Of a stretch of 64,000 nt of DNA, positions 27,505 through 39,385 are shown one piece after another. Both the position numbers and the translations under genes were made by a program. The stretch is taken from assembly GCF_000346465.2 (NCBI RefSeq), contig NC_034014.1, positions 5,232,461 through 5,296,460 on the forward strand, given 5' to 3'. Numbering within the stretch: the stretch's first letter is position 1; every line of letters begins with the position of its first letter. The notes under the pieces were generated by a model. That model did not search any database and was not told the DNA's origin. It worked only from the letters and a program-made list of their open reading frames with translations. Source of the stretch: Prunus persica (Eukaryota > Streptophyta > Magnoliopsida > Rosales > Rosaceae).

Positions 27505-29019
27505 GTTAGAAGTATGCCTCAGAGGCAATCATGAGATGTAAATTCTAAGGATATTTCCACTTAATTAATTAAGGGCATGATGTTGTTTTGAGTAATCGTC
27601 TTAGTTATTTACTTAACCAACAAGTTCATGGATTGTGAGACATAGAAAGTGATTTAAAGAAGTTAAGTTTAGGAAACCTTTCTATACCATGTCCACATCC
27701 TAAAGAGTTCGTGGTCATATGATAATCAACTGGGTATTGATAATCCGCAAAGACTATCATTCACTATATCTGCTCAATGATGAGGATGACTGGTCTCAAG
27801 TCATTCGTGTGGAGACACTAAGATAAGTGTATGGGTGTTCAATTGAGAATGAATTCATTGAATGTGATCAACATAGAGAACTTGAATGAAAGTTTTACTT
27901 ACATGTCAATCATGATCTCTCAAGTTAGAATAACGTAAATTCCTTAACCTGAGGCACCACGAGTTATGTCATAAAAGCATTATGGGCCCTTAACCATGTT
28001 GATTCGTTGTGTTCCTCTGGGCATAACCCAAAGATATGACTAGGGTTCATGTTCAATTCATAGAGACATGTGAATATACAACAAGGGATCTATACCTTCG
28101 GTAAATGAAGATAATGTTAAGAAGATGTGATTCAGAAGTCTTTTGTCAAAGCAACGAGCTAGATTAATAATAGAGATTGAGATCATGCTTTAATGAATCA
28201 CATAAGACTATAAATCACATTATGAGCTTGACATGAATTACATGCCCCAACAGCATGATCAAGAGCATTGTTTTAGAGAAAGACCGTACTATACGGTAAT
28301 TTCAACTGAATATGTTCACAACCCTATTCTATATTGGCTTGGGCAACCGTGACATGTTGTTAGACATCACTCACGGCTTATGGAAGCCCTAAAAAGAAGA
28401 TATAATCTAGTTATCATAAAAAGAGAATTAAAAGGGAGTTTTAATTTACAATCGATCAATAAAGAGTTTTGAATCGCTCATTACCTTGCAGATTAGAACA
28501 TAATAGATCGTATACTGCTAAGGATAGATGAAAGGAAATAAATATGATGTGCATAAACTTATTACTTTAATATAGATTGAATTAATTAAGAGAATGAGGG
28601 GAAATGGTACTTTGGACTTAAACTATAACATCAAGTTCAAGGCCCATTGGGTTAGTTAAGACATGTGGGCATATTTGGATGACCACATAAGCCCAAGAGG
28701 CCCAATAGAGACCCTATGGCCGGTTTTACATAGAGGGAATTCTGTCTACTTCTTGCAGGTCTGTATAAGTGAACTTTTTCTCTTGAGAAAAGTTAGGATT
28801 TTTTAACTAATTTTAAGAGTGGAGTTAGACCACCATCAAGCTCCTCCCACTTAGCCAAAATCGGCCACCCTAGGAAGTGAGCACTAGCATCATCTCCTTC
28901 CTAAGTTACATCATATTCTCCATCTTTCTTGGTGTGGAAAAGTTAGAGATCACCTCCATTGATGACTTGGTGAATAAAGAAGGTCTTCCATAAGGTGATC
29001 AACTTAAAGGATGTCAACA
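27505..29019 (+). mobile_element. LTR-retrotransposon LTR or LARD-like fragment
   Basis: Starts TGTTAGAAGTATGCC and reads through non-coding sequence that recurs, diverged, at 57926-58445: AAGTTCATGGAT, GAGGATGACT, GAGATAAGTG/AAGATAAGTG, GAATTCATTGAA/GAGTTCATTGAA and TGAAAGTT. A TG...CA-type right end near 29019 (GATGTCAACA) is likely, but no flanking duplication was found. No coding domains. It ends about 250 bp before the MBD gene start. Confidence 0.65.
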
Positions 29020-29269
29020 TTGAGTAATGCTTCAAGGGTAAAGCGTTGGGTACGAAAGCCTCGGCCCAAATTTGATCGGGAACCGAGGGATTCGGCCCTA
29101 CTCTTCTTTTTCAGCCCGTTTGAATTCGAAATGATCAAAACGCCCCACGAACTTAGCCCGACTTGATTTGAAACTTGACCCGGCCCAGCCTGCAATCCGA
29201 ACTCCTGTCCCATTATACCAACACAGAGCTAACAGTCCAACCGAGTAGGACCTCAGATACAGACACTCA
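29020..29269 (+). promoter_or_regulatory. Promoter and leader of the MBD gene
   Basis: The stretch is rich in GGCCC/GGGCC words (29061-29070, 29091-29098, 29181-29188), much more GC-rich than its surroundings. It lies between the LTR-like element and the MBD start codon. Confidence 0.4.
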
Positions 29270-32164
29270 ATGTCAGTCCGCGAATCGTCGGGTCAAAATC
29301 TGAACCCGACTCGGAGCACGCCCGATCGGCGCCCAAACTATCCTGACTATCGCGCTGGAACCCTAAACTCCGATATACCCCCTGATCCTCTCCTCCGACC
29401 GGGCTCCTTTATCGACGCCACGACCAGAACCTCCAATGGTCAAAACGTAAAAGAAGCCCAAAAGCCTCGAAGAGCGCCTGAGCAATCGAAATGTGCAGAG
29501 CCAGCTACGTCCGGGTCGGGTATGGAGAATCCAGATGGTGGGGCCGGGCGAGTCAAGCGAAAAGGGTTTGTGGAGCCTCTGGAGAACTGGTTGCCGCAAG
29601 GTTGGTCCGTGGAAGAAAGAGTTCGGGCCTCTGGTGCAACAGCTGGGAGTACAGATAGGGTAAGTTTCGGTTTTACAGATTATTGTTAGATTTTCTATGA
29701 GCTCAGAAATAGAAATTTCTTATGTTAGTAAGTGTTGGTTTGTTGATGATTAATGCTCGTTTTGGTCACTTCTGTGAAAGAAATGAAGGAAGAGAAGGAA
29801 CTATAAGATTTGATTAGATTCTCTGTTTTAAACCCATTTTTGTCTCCCATTATGAGAAAAAAAAAAGTATTAAGTAACGTATTGGCAAACAAAATAAATA
29901 GGATCCACTTATTTATTTTTGAGCTGATATTGTGTAAATAACCAAAACGACTTCAGTTTAGGGTGTAGAGTTTGGTATTTATGGTTTATATATATTTTGT
30001 TTATAGGAGTTTATATTAGATAGCTAATTATTTTGTGTTAAAGATGGTATGCTTTTACCATATTGTTGCAAGGGTTAAAGGTTGATGACCTTTCATCCAA
30101 TTTTGGTGAAGAAAATCTTCATATCCACTATCTTTAAGCTTAGTGTTGTTCCTTCAAGTTTGTCTACAACTCCTAAGAAGTTATAAACATTAGTGTTATC
30201 CTATTTTGGGTATCATTTATGTGATGTTTGCACTGCCAAAAATGCTTCTCACACATTTTGGACTCTTTGGTGGTTTGCTTTCCGAAAACCAACTGTTTTT
30301 GGACAAATTCTTTGTTTTGGAATTCAACCCAGTTGCAGAATGCTATTATGCTTTATCCAAAGGAAACACTTTTCTCTGTTTTTAATTTGGTTAGAGGTAA
30401 AATAATCACCTACTGGTTCAAGCTACTAATTAGCATTTCTGGCACAATCAGAGCTTTCAAAACATTATTTCTGTTCTGTTCACAATGTCTTCTTTCAATC
30501 AGTCCCAATGACACTGTTTGTAATCGTTGGAAAAAAAAAATTAAAATGCTGTATAGAGGGGTCCATGCATTCTGTTGAATAAGAGTGAGTGAAAATGATG
30601 CCCTGCACTTGTTATAGCATTTGGAATGAATATTTTGTATAAGGTCAGGATCATGTCTTAGTAATTACTGACATTAAAAGTCTAATAGTTTTTCTTCCCC
30701 AAGATGTTTTGGTGCTATTTTAGTAATTGATAAGTATATCAATACCCACTGCCCAAAAAAGTCACATTACTTGTGGTGCTGATATAGAAGGTGATGTACA
30801 ACTCCTGGCAAAAACAAATGCATATTAATAAAAGTGGGAGGGGGGAAGATCAGTTGACACTAGTGTAAAATATATAGAATTTTGAACCAGTTATTAGCAT
30901 GTGATAGGATCTTGTTTCCCCAATTTAACCTGTAGATATAATTTTCTTTTCACGCACATATTGTTTCTGTTCGATGCAAGATCGGCAACTATTCCATGAA
31001 GAGGGTTAAAGTTTTAGTATAGATGAACTGTTTGACATACATGGTGGGTACTCTTACAACGGTCGGATCGGGAAAATAAAGTCCAACAAAAAGTTATTAA
31101 GTGGTGCAGAACACGTTAGTTATGCAAAAGTGTAATTGATCCTGCTTCTAAAGAGTTAACTGATGTATCACAACATTAGCACTCCCCCATTTATTTCCCT
31201 AATCTGCATCTTTTTAGGTAAGTACGATTAGAAAGGGAGAAAATTCCCAAGTTTGTGTCCCTGTAGTTCCAATTTCGCCAGTCACTAGCTCATGAACAAA
31301 AACAATTGTCCAATGCATGTACAACATTTTTTCAAGAAAACCTTCAAGGTATAAGTGAGCTACATGTTAGATTTACCAGGAAAGATAAAAGGTAGGGAAA
31401 CCAGAAAGGAAGAAGACTTATGTCCTGTAGATTAGTTTTCCCTCTGTGCAAGTTTTGTTCCAACAACTAAATGGAATGGTAGAGTTCAACAATTGATTTT
31501 ATACAAAGAAACTGCACTTATTTTTTGTGTGAAAGATTTTTTGCAAGTGGCATAAGATGCTTGTATTTTTAATTGCTACTTGATCTTCAATTTTTTTTAC
31601 AGTTCCGTTCTTCGCATCAGTTCTGTTTAAATAAATAAAATCCCAAAAATATAAGAACATCGAAGATTGCTTTTGCAGCAATCAAGTCTGAGCAAGGTTT
31701 AAATCCTCTGTTTTGCCCAGTATTACGTTGATCCAGTTTCAGGCCGCCGGTTTCGGTCAAAGGTAGAAGTTCTTTACTTTCTGGAAACGGGAACAATTAA
31801 AAGGAAGAAAACAACAGAGAATGCCAGTGGTGACAAAACAGTGAGTAAAAAATGACTTCTTATTTGGCCGACAGTGGTTAAAGGTTTTCTTCTATTTTTC
31901 TTACTGATATTTTTTTTCCATTTACCTTATTTCTGTCAGTCTGTAGAGGGTTCTGGAAGCCATAAACAAAAGAAGTCTAGCACAAAGCCGAAGAGTTCTG
32001 CTTTGAACTTTGATTTTGTCAATGTGCCTGAGAACGTCGTATGGGTTCTTACGGACTCTTCTGCAGGGTCCTGGACACCCTTTATTGGTAACAAAGAGGT
32101 GCCTGAATCTACTACACAAGAATGGGCAGCTGCATTCACATCTGCCACATCCCGAAAATATTGA
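29270..32164 (+). CDS. Methyl-CpG-binding domain protein, MBD5/MBD6-like
   Basis: Three exons (29270-29659, 31721-31840, 31940-32164) join in phase 0 to 244 residues. The MBD begins near residue 106 (NWLPQGWSVEERVRASG) and crosses the first intron into YYVDPVSGRRFRSKVEVLYF and LETGTIKRK. This is the plant MBD5/6 pattern, whose members bind methylated CG DNA in the nucleus. The C-terminal part (LNFDFVNVPENVVWVL, GSWTPFIGNKEVPESTTQ, WAAAFTSATSRKY) is a conserved tail seen in plant MBD proteins of this group. The first 100 residues are low-complexity and charged. A shorter product from Met85 (29522) is possible. Intron 1 is 2.06 kb; the open frames within it are not genes. Confidence 0.92.
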
Positions 32165-32832
32165 TCATTCTCATTGAAAATATTTTGAACCCTCTTTCCA
32201 TATCACGAGGATGCACCACGAAAAATGGTTATTCTTTTTGCCAACAGACTACACTGACCAATATTAGATCATCTTTCTCCATATTTCCTCCCAACTGATC
32301 TTTTTGGAATCTTTTGGATCATACGGACTCATATCATAAGACAGCAGATCTAGTCTACATTGCTTTTTGGTATTTAGTCATTCTGGGTACAGAGCCATTC
32401 AAAAGAGTCTTATATTTGCTCTTGATCAAGTTTTTCTTTCTTTCTAAGTAATGTTATTGGCACTCCAAAATAGTCATTAAGCTAGTTGCACTCGTTTGCA
32501 AGTTTACGGAGGTGTAAGCATATTTTGGAGTACATATAACATCTCTCCGTTAATTCTCTCTTTACATGTAACTCATGTCTATGTATATCTGTTCCCTTCA
32601 GAATTTTGTGTTTGACAGTTCATTCAATAGGCATATGTGATTTTTATGTTTTAGTGAGCACTCTCTTTCATCCTTGTAAAGAAGTGGGTAACGCTAAAGA
32701 ACACTATTTTTTCGCATCAACGAAGATTAGCGGAAACAAAAACTAATGAATTTTCCCAAGGTGATCTACAACTCAATTCTGTGAGAAATTATGAACTCAT
32801 GATGTACTCGGTTATATTCGCCAAAGGGAATT
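32165..32832. other. Gene-free spacer 3' of the MBD gene
   Basis: 3' untranslated and intergenic sequence with no further gene seen. It contains TTATTGGCACTCC (about 32454), similar to the end of the small inverted-repeat element that follows. Confidence 0.5.
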
Positions 32833-32930
32833 TGTTATTGGCACTTTAAAAAAAGTCATCCACTAATAAACGTAAGTAAGAATTTGTATATAAAGAAGTG
32901 TATGATGGCTTTCTTGATGTGCCAATAACA
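32833..32930. mobile_element. Short inverted-repeat MITE, 98 bp
   Basis: Ends are inverted repeats: TGTTATTGGCAC at the left and GTGCCAATAACA at the right, followed inward by an AAGTCATC / GATGGCTT match. The whole can fold as a hairpin. Confidence 0.65.
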
Positions 32931-33680
32931 GTCTACTCACCTGCAAAGTTCTCAAATTGCCATAGTAAATCAACAAAATATATTGATACTTATTTATGCA
33001 AAGCAAAACTATGTCGGACTAGTTGTCATCCAAATATAAAATCATATATCTATAATGGGACAATTTGCTAAAATAATAATAGATTTTTTTTTTTTCCAAA
33101 ATAGTTGTACTATTTGAAAGTATTTCCCATTTTTCTTCCACGTGCACAAGATTTACAACCAAGTTACCCTGAATACTGAACTCCTCTTACACTCAAGTTC
33201 AATTCCCCATTTCTATAAATAGGATTAATGTAAAATAATTTAGACTATCCCTTATATTAAAAAAACAAAAACAAAAACATCTTAAAATAACTTACTTTTG
33301 GGTAAAAAGTTAAATTATATGTGTTTTTAATGAAGGACGGGCAAACAACCCCCACCATTATAAAGGTGATATGTCTTTATCTATACAAACCCTGTCCAAT
33401 TTTGGTTTTGGAAACTTCTTGCCCACGCTTCTTCTTCTTCTTCTTCTTCGAAATTAGAAACCTCTTTTCTTTTTTTCGGTTACAGTTAGAAACCATGTAT
33501 GATAAGTACGGGGGAACTAATTAAGCCTCTCCAATTCCTATTCTAATTTGGTTTAAAAACTTCTTATAAATATATTGTCGCCAGTAGTAGCTTATAGCCT
33601 GCTCAAATTAAAAGAACCTCATTTTTGTTTATGAAAGCTTATACATAATAACCTAGTTGATTAAGCTAAACAAGCTTTTC

Positions 33681-33683
<3 letters not shown>

Positions 33684-33727
<44 letters not shown>
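33684..33727 (+). repeat. (CT)n tract in the leader of RING-H2 copy 1
   Basis: 44 bp of CT ending 11 bp before the start codon of the RING-H2 gene at 33739 (spacer GTATAGACATC). The equivalent tract of the neighbouring copy is 96 bp. Confidence 0.95.
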
Positions 33728-33730
<3 letters not shown>

Positions 33731-33738
33731 TAGACATC

Positions 33739-34125
33739 ATGTCTGCTTTTGATTTTCCAATGCCTCTCATCATCGTGTTTCTAATCCTCATTATCATTGG
33801 TTTTTGCGGGCCAGACCGCACCTGGTATGATTCTTTTCGGAGTCATAATGCATGTCATGTTGATCTCGAAGCAGGTCGACCGCAGGCCTCAACCGTCTTC
33901 ACGTATACTGGTACTACTGGAACTGACTGTGCAATTTGCTTGGAAGATGTAATGGAGGGGCAAGAATGTCGGTTGTTTGCTAGTTGTAAGCATTCGTATC
34001 ACAAGTTCTGCATTGATCATCAGTGGCTAGCCAAAAGGAAAACCAATTGTCCCCTTTGCCGTGCTCCTGTTAAGAAAATATCTCAGTTATGTACTTCTGA
34101 TGTTCAAAGCTCTTATAATAGATAG
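33739..34125 (+). CDS. Small membrane RING-H2 finger protein, cluster copy 1
   Basis: Intronless, 128 residues. An N-terminal membrane segment (MPLIIVFLILIIIGF, residues 8-22) and the juxtamembrane motif VDLEAG (residues 41-46) precede the RING-H2 at 64-107: CAICLEDVMEG, then CKHSYHKFC, then CPLC. Spacing is C-X2-C-X14-C-X-H-X2-H-X2-C-X12-C-X2-C, one residue longer than usual in the seventh gap because of an extra residue in IDHQWL. RING-H2 proteins of this build are usually ATL-type E3 ubiquitin ligases. The substrate is unknown. It shares a duplicated segment (about 33050-34440) with the next copy. Confidence 0.88.
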   Translation: MSAFDFPMPLIIVFLILIIIGFCGPDRTWYDSFRSHNACHVDLEAGRPQASTVFTYTGTTGTDCAICLEDVMEGQECRLFASCKHSYHKFCIDHQWLAKRKTNCPLCRAPVKKISQLCTSDVQSSYNR

Positions 34126-34271
34126 AATATTTCAATCACAGTCATGTACTCTTTGCATTATGTTAGCAGCCAAATAAAAATATGGAATAGCATTGAAAGT
34201 TTTCAAATTCTGATTTTCTTTGCACAGCGCCTATGGTTTTTCATCCAACTGCATGCAAGTTTTAACTCATC

Positions 34272-34404
34272 AATTCCCAAAACTTGCACACCAGTGCTAT
34301 AAGGTTCGAATCACCGTCCATGATACTTTTGTAGTGTGTATGAGAAACACCATTTCTCTTTGTAGTTTAGACTATAGCTTGTGCTAAAAAAAGAAATTCC
34401 CAAA
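34272..34404 (+). mobile_element. SINE insertion with 10-bp target duplication
   Basis: The insert 34282-34394 (113 bp) is flanked by AATTCCCAAA on both sides (34272-34281, 34395-34404). It has a B-box-like AAGGTTCGAATCACC and ends TTGTGCTAAAAAAAG. The paralogous site in the next copy (about 35745-35765) has the sequence without the insert and only one AATTCCCAAA. No clear A box, so it may be 5'-truncated. Confidence 0.85.
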
Positions 34405-35018
34405 TAGAAAGAATTTTAGCCTCTTTTCCCTTGAATATTTTATTTATGAATATTAAGACTATACGGGACAGTTTGATATCGAAATATGACATGATATTAA
34501 TATAATGGGATTATTTGCTAGAATAATTATAGTGGTAGGATTTGAAAGTATTTCCCTTTTTTCAGTCTCAAGAAAATTTTATTGTTATTGTATTTTTGAG
34601 CTGCAGTAATCGATTTCATGCAATTTTCTATAGTCATCTTATGTTACCCAAAAACTTGATAATTAAAATTTAAAATAACATGATAATTAAATCCTAAAAT
34701 TTAAAAATATGTGGATTAGGCCAATTGATCAGTTTAGTGAGTTCGCGCCTTTGTTCCCAGGTTTGATTCTCTCTCCTCGTAAATTAGATAAAATAACCTG
34801 ATTTTGGGTGAAAAGTGAAATTATATGTTTATAATTAATAGCATAGATTATGGACGGGGCAAACAACCCCGCCATTGTTTTCGGTTATAGTTAGAAACCT
34901 CTACAATTCCGATTCTAATTGGATTTAAAAACTTCTTGTTTCTGAATAGAAACTCATTCTTGTTTCTGAAAGCTTATACATAATAACCTAATTAATTAAG
35001 CTAAACAAGCTCTTCAAT

Positions 35019-35120
<102 letters not shown>

Positions 35121-35187
35121 TAGACATCATGCTTGCTTTTGGTGATGTCTATTCAACCCTTGCCCTCGCCATGGGAGCCCCCTCACA

Positions 35188-35547
35188 ATGATGATCTACT
35201 TTTTTTGTTGCAAAGACCGCACGGCCAATGATCATTTTCTGAGTGATGATGCACGGCACGATGATCTCGAAGCAGGTCAACGGCCGTCAAATCTTGGTCG
35301 TAATATTGCTGCAGTACAGCCGCCGCAGCAGGCCTCAATCGTCTTCACATATACTGTTACTACTAGTCCTGAGTGTGTAACTTGTTTGGAGGAGTTCAGG
35401 GAGGGGCAGGAGTGTCGGTTGCTTGCTATTTGTAACCATTCGTATCACAAGTCCTGCATAGATAAGTGGCTAGCCATAACGGAAAGCAACTGTCCCCTTT
35501 GCCGTGCTCCTGCTCAAAATGTATCTTCATTAGAGGGATTTCTGTAA
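35188..35547 (+). CDS. RING-H2 finger protein, cluster copy 2, membrane segment lost
   Basis: 119 residues from the ATG at 35188. RING-H2 at residues 63-105 (CVTCLEEFREG, CNHSYHKSC, CPLC) with all eight ligands in standard spacing, preceded by DDLEAGQ. The ancestral start, by comparison with copy 1, is ATG 35129. That frame ends after 20 codons (TGA near 35189) because it is out of phase with the RING frame. The product therefore lacks the hydrophobic N-terminus of its relatives. It may be a soluble RING protein or an early pseudogene. The promoter, CT leader and 3' flank are duplicated from copy 1. Confidence 0.65.
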   Translation: MMIYFFCCKDRTANDHFLSDDARHDDLEAGQRPSNLGRNIAAVQPPQQASIVFTYTVTTSPECVTCLEEFREGQECRLLAICNHSYHKSCIDKWLAITESNCPLCRAPAQNVSSLEGFL

Positions 35548-36348
35548 TTCTCAGTTCATTACTTTTGATGTTACAAACACAGAGCATGTAACTACCAATT
35601 TTACTTGTACCTTTAGAAGTAAATCCCCTCTTGCATTATGTTAGTAGCCAACGAGAAATATGAAATTGCATTCCAAGTATTCAAGTTCTGATTTTCTTGC
35701 ACAAGGCCTATGGTTTTCATCCAACTACAATTTTTAACTGACATCAATTCCCAAATAGAAAGAATTTTAGCTTTGAATTTGTCCTGAATTACAATGTATA
35801 TTTCTACTACATACACTAGAGCAATAAAAAAATGGACAAAAATTGTATTACAACATAAAAAAATGATAGATATGTATCTTTGAATGTATATTATGCAAAA
35901 ACAAACTTAAGCAATACATAGAGGGCAAACAATGTGTATTATGGACATGTATTTCCATTAACTTTCATCCTTTTGGAATTACTACCACCTAGAGAGAGAA
36001 ACCTATGTTAACTGGGAGAGTGCACCTAAAGGCCAAACTCTGAAGAAAAATGCAAGCCGATAAAAAAAGGGGATATACAGAACCTCATGAACAACAATGT
36101 AATTGCTCAGCCAAAAAAAAAAAAAAAGAAGACATTTTGAGACTGAGATCCTTACTGGGTGAGGCAAGATATTGGAGTTTGAAGCTGTACAGCCGTGAGA
36201 CTTCTTGTGCCTCAAAGGAGCTCTTTAGTCAATACATATGGGTGTTGTCTGGGTCACCAAACAAGGTGTCCGGGTCTTATGAACGAGATATACGATTCCA
36301 TCTTATGGAAAGTATTAGAAATTGGGATTCTTATTCACATTCAAACAT
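35548..36348. other. Gene-free spacer between RING copy 2 and the PPR gene
   Basis: 3' flank of copy 2 (duplicated from copy 1 up to about 35780), then AT-rich sequence with a 17-A run near 36115. No gene seen. Confidence 0.5.
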
Positions 36349-38049
36349 TCATAACTTCACCAGTACTATTACCTTTCGCTTTAGAAAGTATGTTAACAAA
36401 GAAACTGATGGTCTTAAATCTGACTCTATCATCTCTTTAAGCAGAAACTCAGCCTCCTCCCACTTCCCATCATTACAAAGCACTCCAATGGTGGAACTGT
36501 AGCTAGCCACATTTGGAATCATTCGATTCTTTCTCATTTCTTTGAGCAACCTCAGTGCCCTGTAAGAGCTACCCTCTTTGCAGTAACCATGAATCATCAT
36601 ATTATATATGACATCATTTGGCTCCAAATGAGTGTCACTTATTGATTTGAAGAGCTTCGATGCTTCCTTCATATCGCCTTTCATGCATAATCCATGGATT
36701 AAGACACCATAGGTGTGAGTATCGGGCACCATACCGGCCTTCTCCATAGAAAAGAATATCTGAAATGCTCTTTCCATGTCACCAGATCGAACTAAGGCAT
36801 CGATTAAAATTGTATATGTCACTTTAGAAGGAGAAACACCTCTGTCGTTCATCTCTCTCACTAAATCAGCAACTCCTGCAGAATTTTGGGCTCTAGCAAA
36901 GCCTTGAATCAAAACATTATAAGTCACCAAAGATGGTGATTGTCCATTTGACTTTAACTGATCAAATAAACTCAAAGCCTTGTCCAACTTTCCTAGGTTA
37001 CAAAACCCATCAATTAGTGTGTTAAAAGTAACTGTGTTTGGACTAATACCTTCCCTTATCATCTGATTAAAAAACTTCTCAGCTTCCCACATCCTGATTT
37101 CCCTGCACAATCCGCAAATTACGGTGTTGTATGCTACAACATTGCAGGCCACTCCTCTCTCACGCATTTCATCGAACAGTTCCAAAGCTCTGCTCATTTT
37201 CCCATCATTGCAACACTCATTGATCAAACAATTATAAGTGCATACGTTAGGAACAACCCCATTACTTTTCATTTTGTCATAGAGCTCAAACCCATCTTTT
37301 TTATGGCCTTTCTTGAAAAGCCCATCAATCAACGAAGTATATGTATACTGGTTAGCAACCAAACCAAGCTCCTCCATTTTACCAAATATCTTCTTTGCCC
37401 TCTCTAAGTCACCATTCTTGCAACACCCATCAATCAAAGTAGAGTATATAACAACATTCGGAGACAGAACCATTTCCTCCAATTGAACCAAAAGCTCGAA
37501 ACCTCTATCCAAATCACCAGCTTCGCAGCAACTTTTTATCATTATCCCAAAACTATACACATCCAACTCAACCCTACCCTTAAACTCATTGAAAACCCAC
37601 CAAGCTTTTCCAAAATCTTTTGACTTAACAAGAGAACCCAACAGATTATTAAAAGTGTTTGATCTGGGAACGAGGCCCTGGTCAACCATCTGCTTCAAAA
37701 AGTAAAGGGCTTGCTCTGGCAACTGAGATTGAACATGCGCATTGATGATAGTTTCAAACAGATGACTACAGAGAGGGTTAGAGCTCAAATGGGGTTGAGT
37801 TAAACGGTGGAGGAGAGAGGAGGGAGTGAAGAATGGGGAAGAAAGTCGACCAGTGAGCACTTGAAGAATGAGAGACTGGGCGTGTGTTGGCATGTTGAAG
37901 GAGAGAAGGCGGTGGAGAATGAAGGATATGGATTGGTGGGTGTGTTGGAAGCCTTGGAGAGTGGAGGAGTTGAAAATTGAGAAGGCTTTTAGTGGCGGGC
38001 TCTTCACCATTTTTTGAATGAGTAGCAAAGCTTCGTTCGTTAGAGACAT
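36349..38049 (-). CDS. P-class pentatricopeptide repeat protein (At4g11690/ABO8-like)
   Basis: Intronless, 566 residues. From about residue 90 onward it is a run of 35-residue PPR units (for example VVIYSTLIDGCCKNGDLERA, YTYTSLIDGLFKKGHKKDG, VTFNTLIDGFCNLGKLDKA, HTYGVLIHGLCMKGDMKEA). Twelve or more units are visible. There is no E or DYW extension, so it is P class. Such proteins bind organelle RNA and support splicing or stability. The N-terminus (MSLTNEALLLIQKMVKSPPL, rich in Ser and basic residues) suits a mitochondrial presequence. Length and N-terminus resemble Arabidopsis At4g11690 (ABO8), known for mitochondrial nad4 intron splicing; this identity is from memory. Single exon and no frame damage. 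Confidence 0.92.
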   Translation of the reverse strand: MSLTNEALLLIQKMVKSPPLKAFSIFNSSTLQGFQHTHQSISFILHRLLSFNMPTHAQSLILQVLTGRLSSPFFTPSSLLHRLTQPHLSSNPLCSHLFETIINAHVQSQLPEQALYFLKQMVDQGLVPRSNTFNNLLGSLVKSKDFGKAWWVFNEFKGRVELDVYSFGIMIKSCCEAGDLDRGFELLVQLEEMVLSPNVVIYSTLIDGCCKNGDLERAKKIFGKMEELGLVANQYTYTSLIDGLFKKGHKKDGFELYDKMKSNGVVPNVCTYNCLINECCNDGKMSRALELFDEMRERGVACNVVAYNTVICGLCREIRMWEAEKFFNQMIREGISPNTVTFNTLIDGFCNLGKLDKALSLFDQLKSNGQSPSLVTYNVLIQGFARAQNSAGVADLVREMNDRGVSPSKVTYTILIDALVRSGDMERAFQIFFSMEKAGMVPDTHTYGVLIHGLCMKGDMKEASKLFKSISDTHLEPNDVIYNMMIHGYCKEGSSYRALRLLKEMRKNRMIPNVASYSSTIGVLCNDGKWEEAEFLLKEMIESDLRPSVSLLTYFLKRKVIVLVKL

Positions 38050-38214
38050 TATTGTCCTGCGTTTTATTGTTGCCTTGCCTCTCTTCGAAATTAGAATTAG
38101 CTGAACATTGTAGGAACTCGGAATCGGAAGTTAGTTTTGCCCACCCATGATGAAATGGGCCGGGTTAAACTTGTTCGGATCAGCCCAGTTTATATTTTTA
38201 ACCGCTTGAGTTAG
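38050..38214 (-). promoter_or_regulatory. PPR promoter with site II-like motifs
   Basis: GATCAGCCCAG at about 38178-38188 reads TGGGCT on minus and ATGGGCCGG lies at about 38154-38162. TGGGC(C/T) pairs are typical of plant nuclear genes for mitochondrial functions. Supported by motif and position only. Confidence 0.4.
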
Positions 38215-39385
38215 AGCATTTTCAGTGGCTGGGTTTGGCCAGGGTAGGAGGTGGCCCAAGCCCATTTTGACATTCCAGCGTACAGGTGTGGCCTGGGCAG
38301 GAGGTGGGTCCCAGCAAACCGGGCAAGCCCAAAGGCAAAACGAGCCCGTGCTCGTGCTTAAGGGCTGCTAATGTTAGAGCTGATGCTAGCATGATGTCAG
38401 TGCCTGGGTTTAAATTTCTTTTAAACTGAATGTGGTGCATGCACCAACGGTAAAAAATATTTAAACTTCCGTGCGCTGACGCCAAGCTGACGTCACCCTT
38501 AATTTCCGCCAACGGCTAGAAGCCAGGTGGCAAGTCCTGGGTTGTTCGATCGTTTTTTGTCCTCTAATCTAACGATTGCCCTTTTTTGTTAAAAAATTGA
38601 AATTTAAAAAAAAAATCAAAAAAATTTTGAATTTTTTTATTTTTTATTTTTATAAATACCGACCAATATTCTTCACTTTCAACATCAAATCTAAATACAT
38701 TTTCTCTTTCTTCCTATATTATTCAATTTCCACACCAAATTTTCTTCACTTTCTAAATTTCATTTGTGTTGAAATACAAATGACATCTTCCATCGAAGCT
38801 GGAGGGACATGGACAACCATGGAAGATGTTTTGTTGTGTGAGTGTTGGGTCCAAGTTGGTCCGATCACGGGGCATGAGATGAAGTTCTCTGATATGTGGA
38901 AAAAAATTCATGCCGAATTTTGTGAAAGATCAGGTTCTGGCTGTACGAAAACAGCTTGGCTAGTAAGTAGAAAATTTTGAATAAAGCCACTATTCATGTG
39001 AATAGTGCCCGCCCTTGCAATTTTTTTTGTTGGTTTTCCAGCCATTGCCACGGCAATCCAAGGACAACCACTATTCACATGAGATATGAGGAGAAGAATT
39101 TGTATAGAGTTTTGATGTAGGGAGTGAGGAATATGGCTAGGTATTTATTTTAAAAAATTCTATTTTTTTAAAAAAATTTATTTAAATTGGCTGTTGACCT
39201 CGCAATGACATCAGCATTAGGTCAGCTTGTCCAGGCAGCGGTCCAAACAAATCTTGCCTAGGGGCTTGCCTAGACTGATAGAACCCACTCCTTGTCCAGG
39301 CTAGCCTTCACTACCGGGCTTCGTCTTTGGGGGCTGGGGGTCCTTCTGCCCATAGTAGCCTGCACGGGTGGATCAAAGCCCCTAA
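38215..39385 (+). mobile_element. Harbinger-like element with a truncated ORF1 (Myb/SANT-like) remnant
   Basis: The two ends carry diverged inverted repeats. GGCCTGGGCAGGAGGTGGGT, then GGGCAAGCCCAAAGGCAA on the left, pairs with AGCCTGGACAAGGAGTGGGT, then GGCAAGCCCCTAGGCAA in reverse from about 39300. Inside, an open frame from about 38779 to 38980 encodes GGTWTTMEDVLLCECWVQVG and DMWKKIHAEFCERSGSG. It resembles the trihelix/Myb-like ORF1 found with plant Harbinger transposons and in NAM-associated proteins. The frame ends early and no transposase follows, so this is a deleted copy. Exact termini are uncertain. Confidence 0.6.

Noticed and set aside
30193..30578. Two open frames inside the first intron of the MBD gene
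   Set aside because: The intron is bounded by good splice sites that join the MBD in phase; the frames have no motif.
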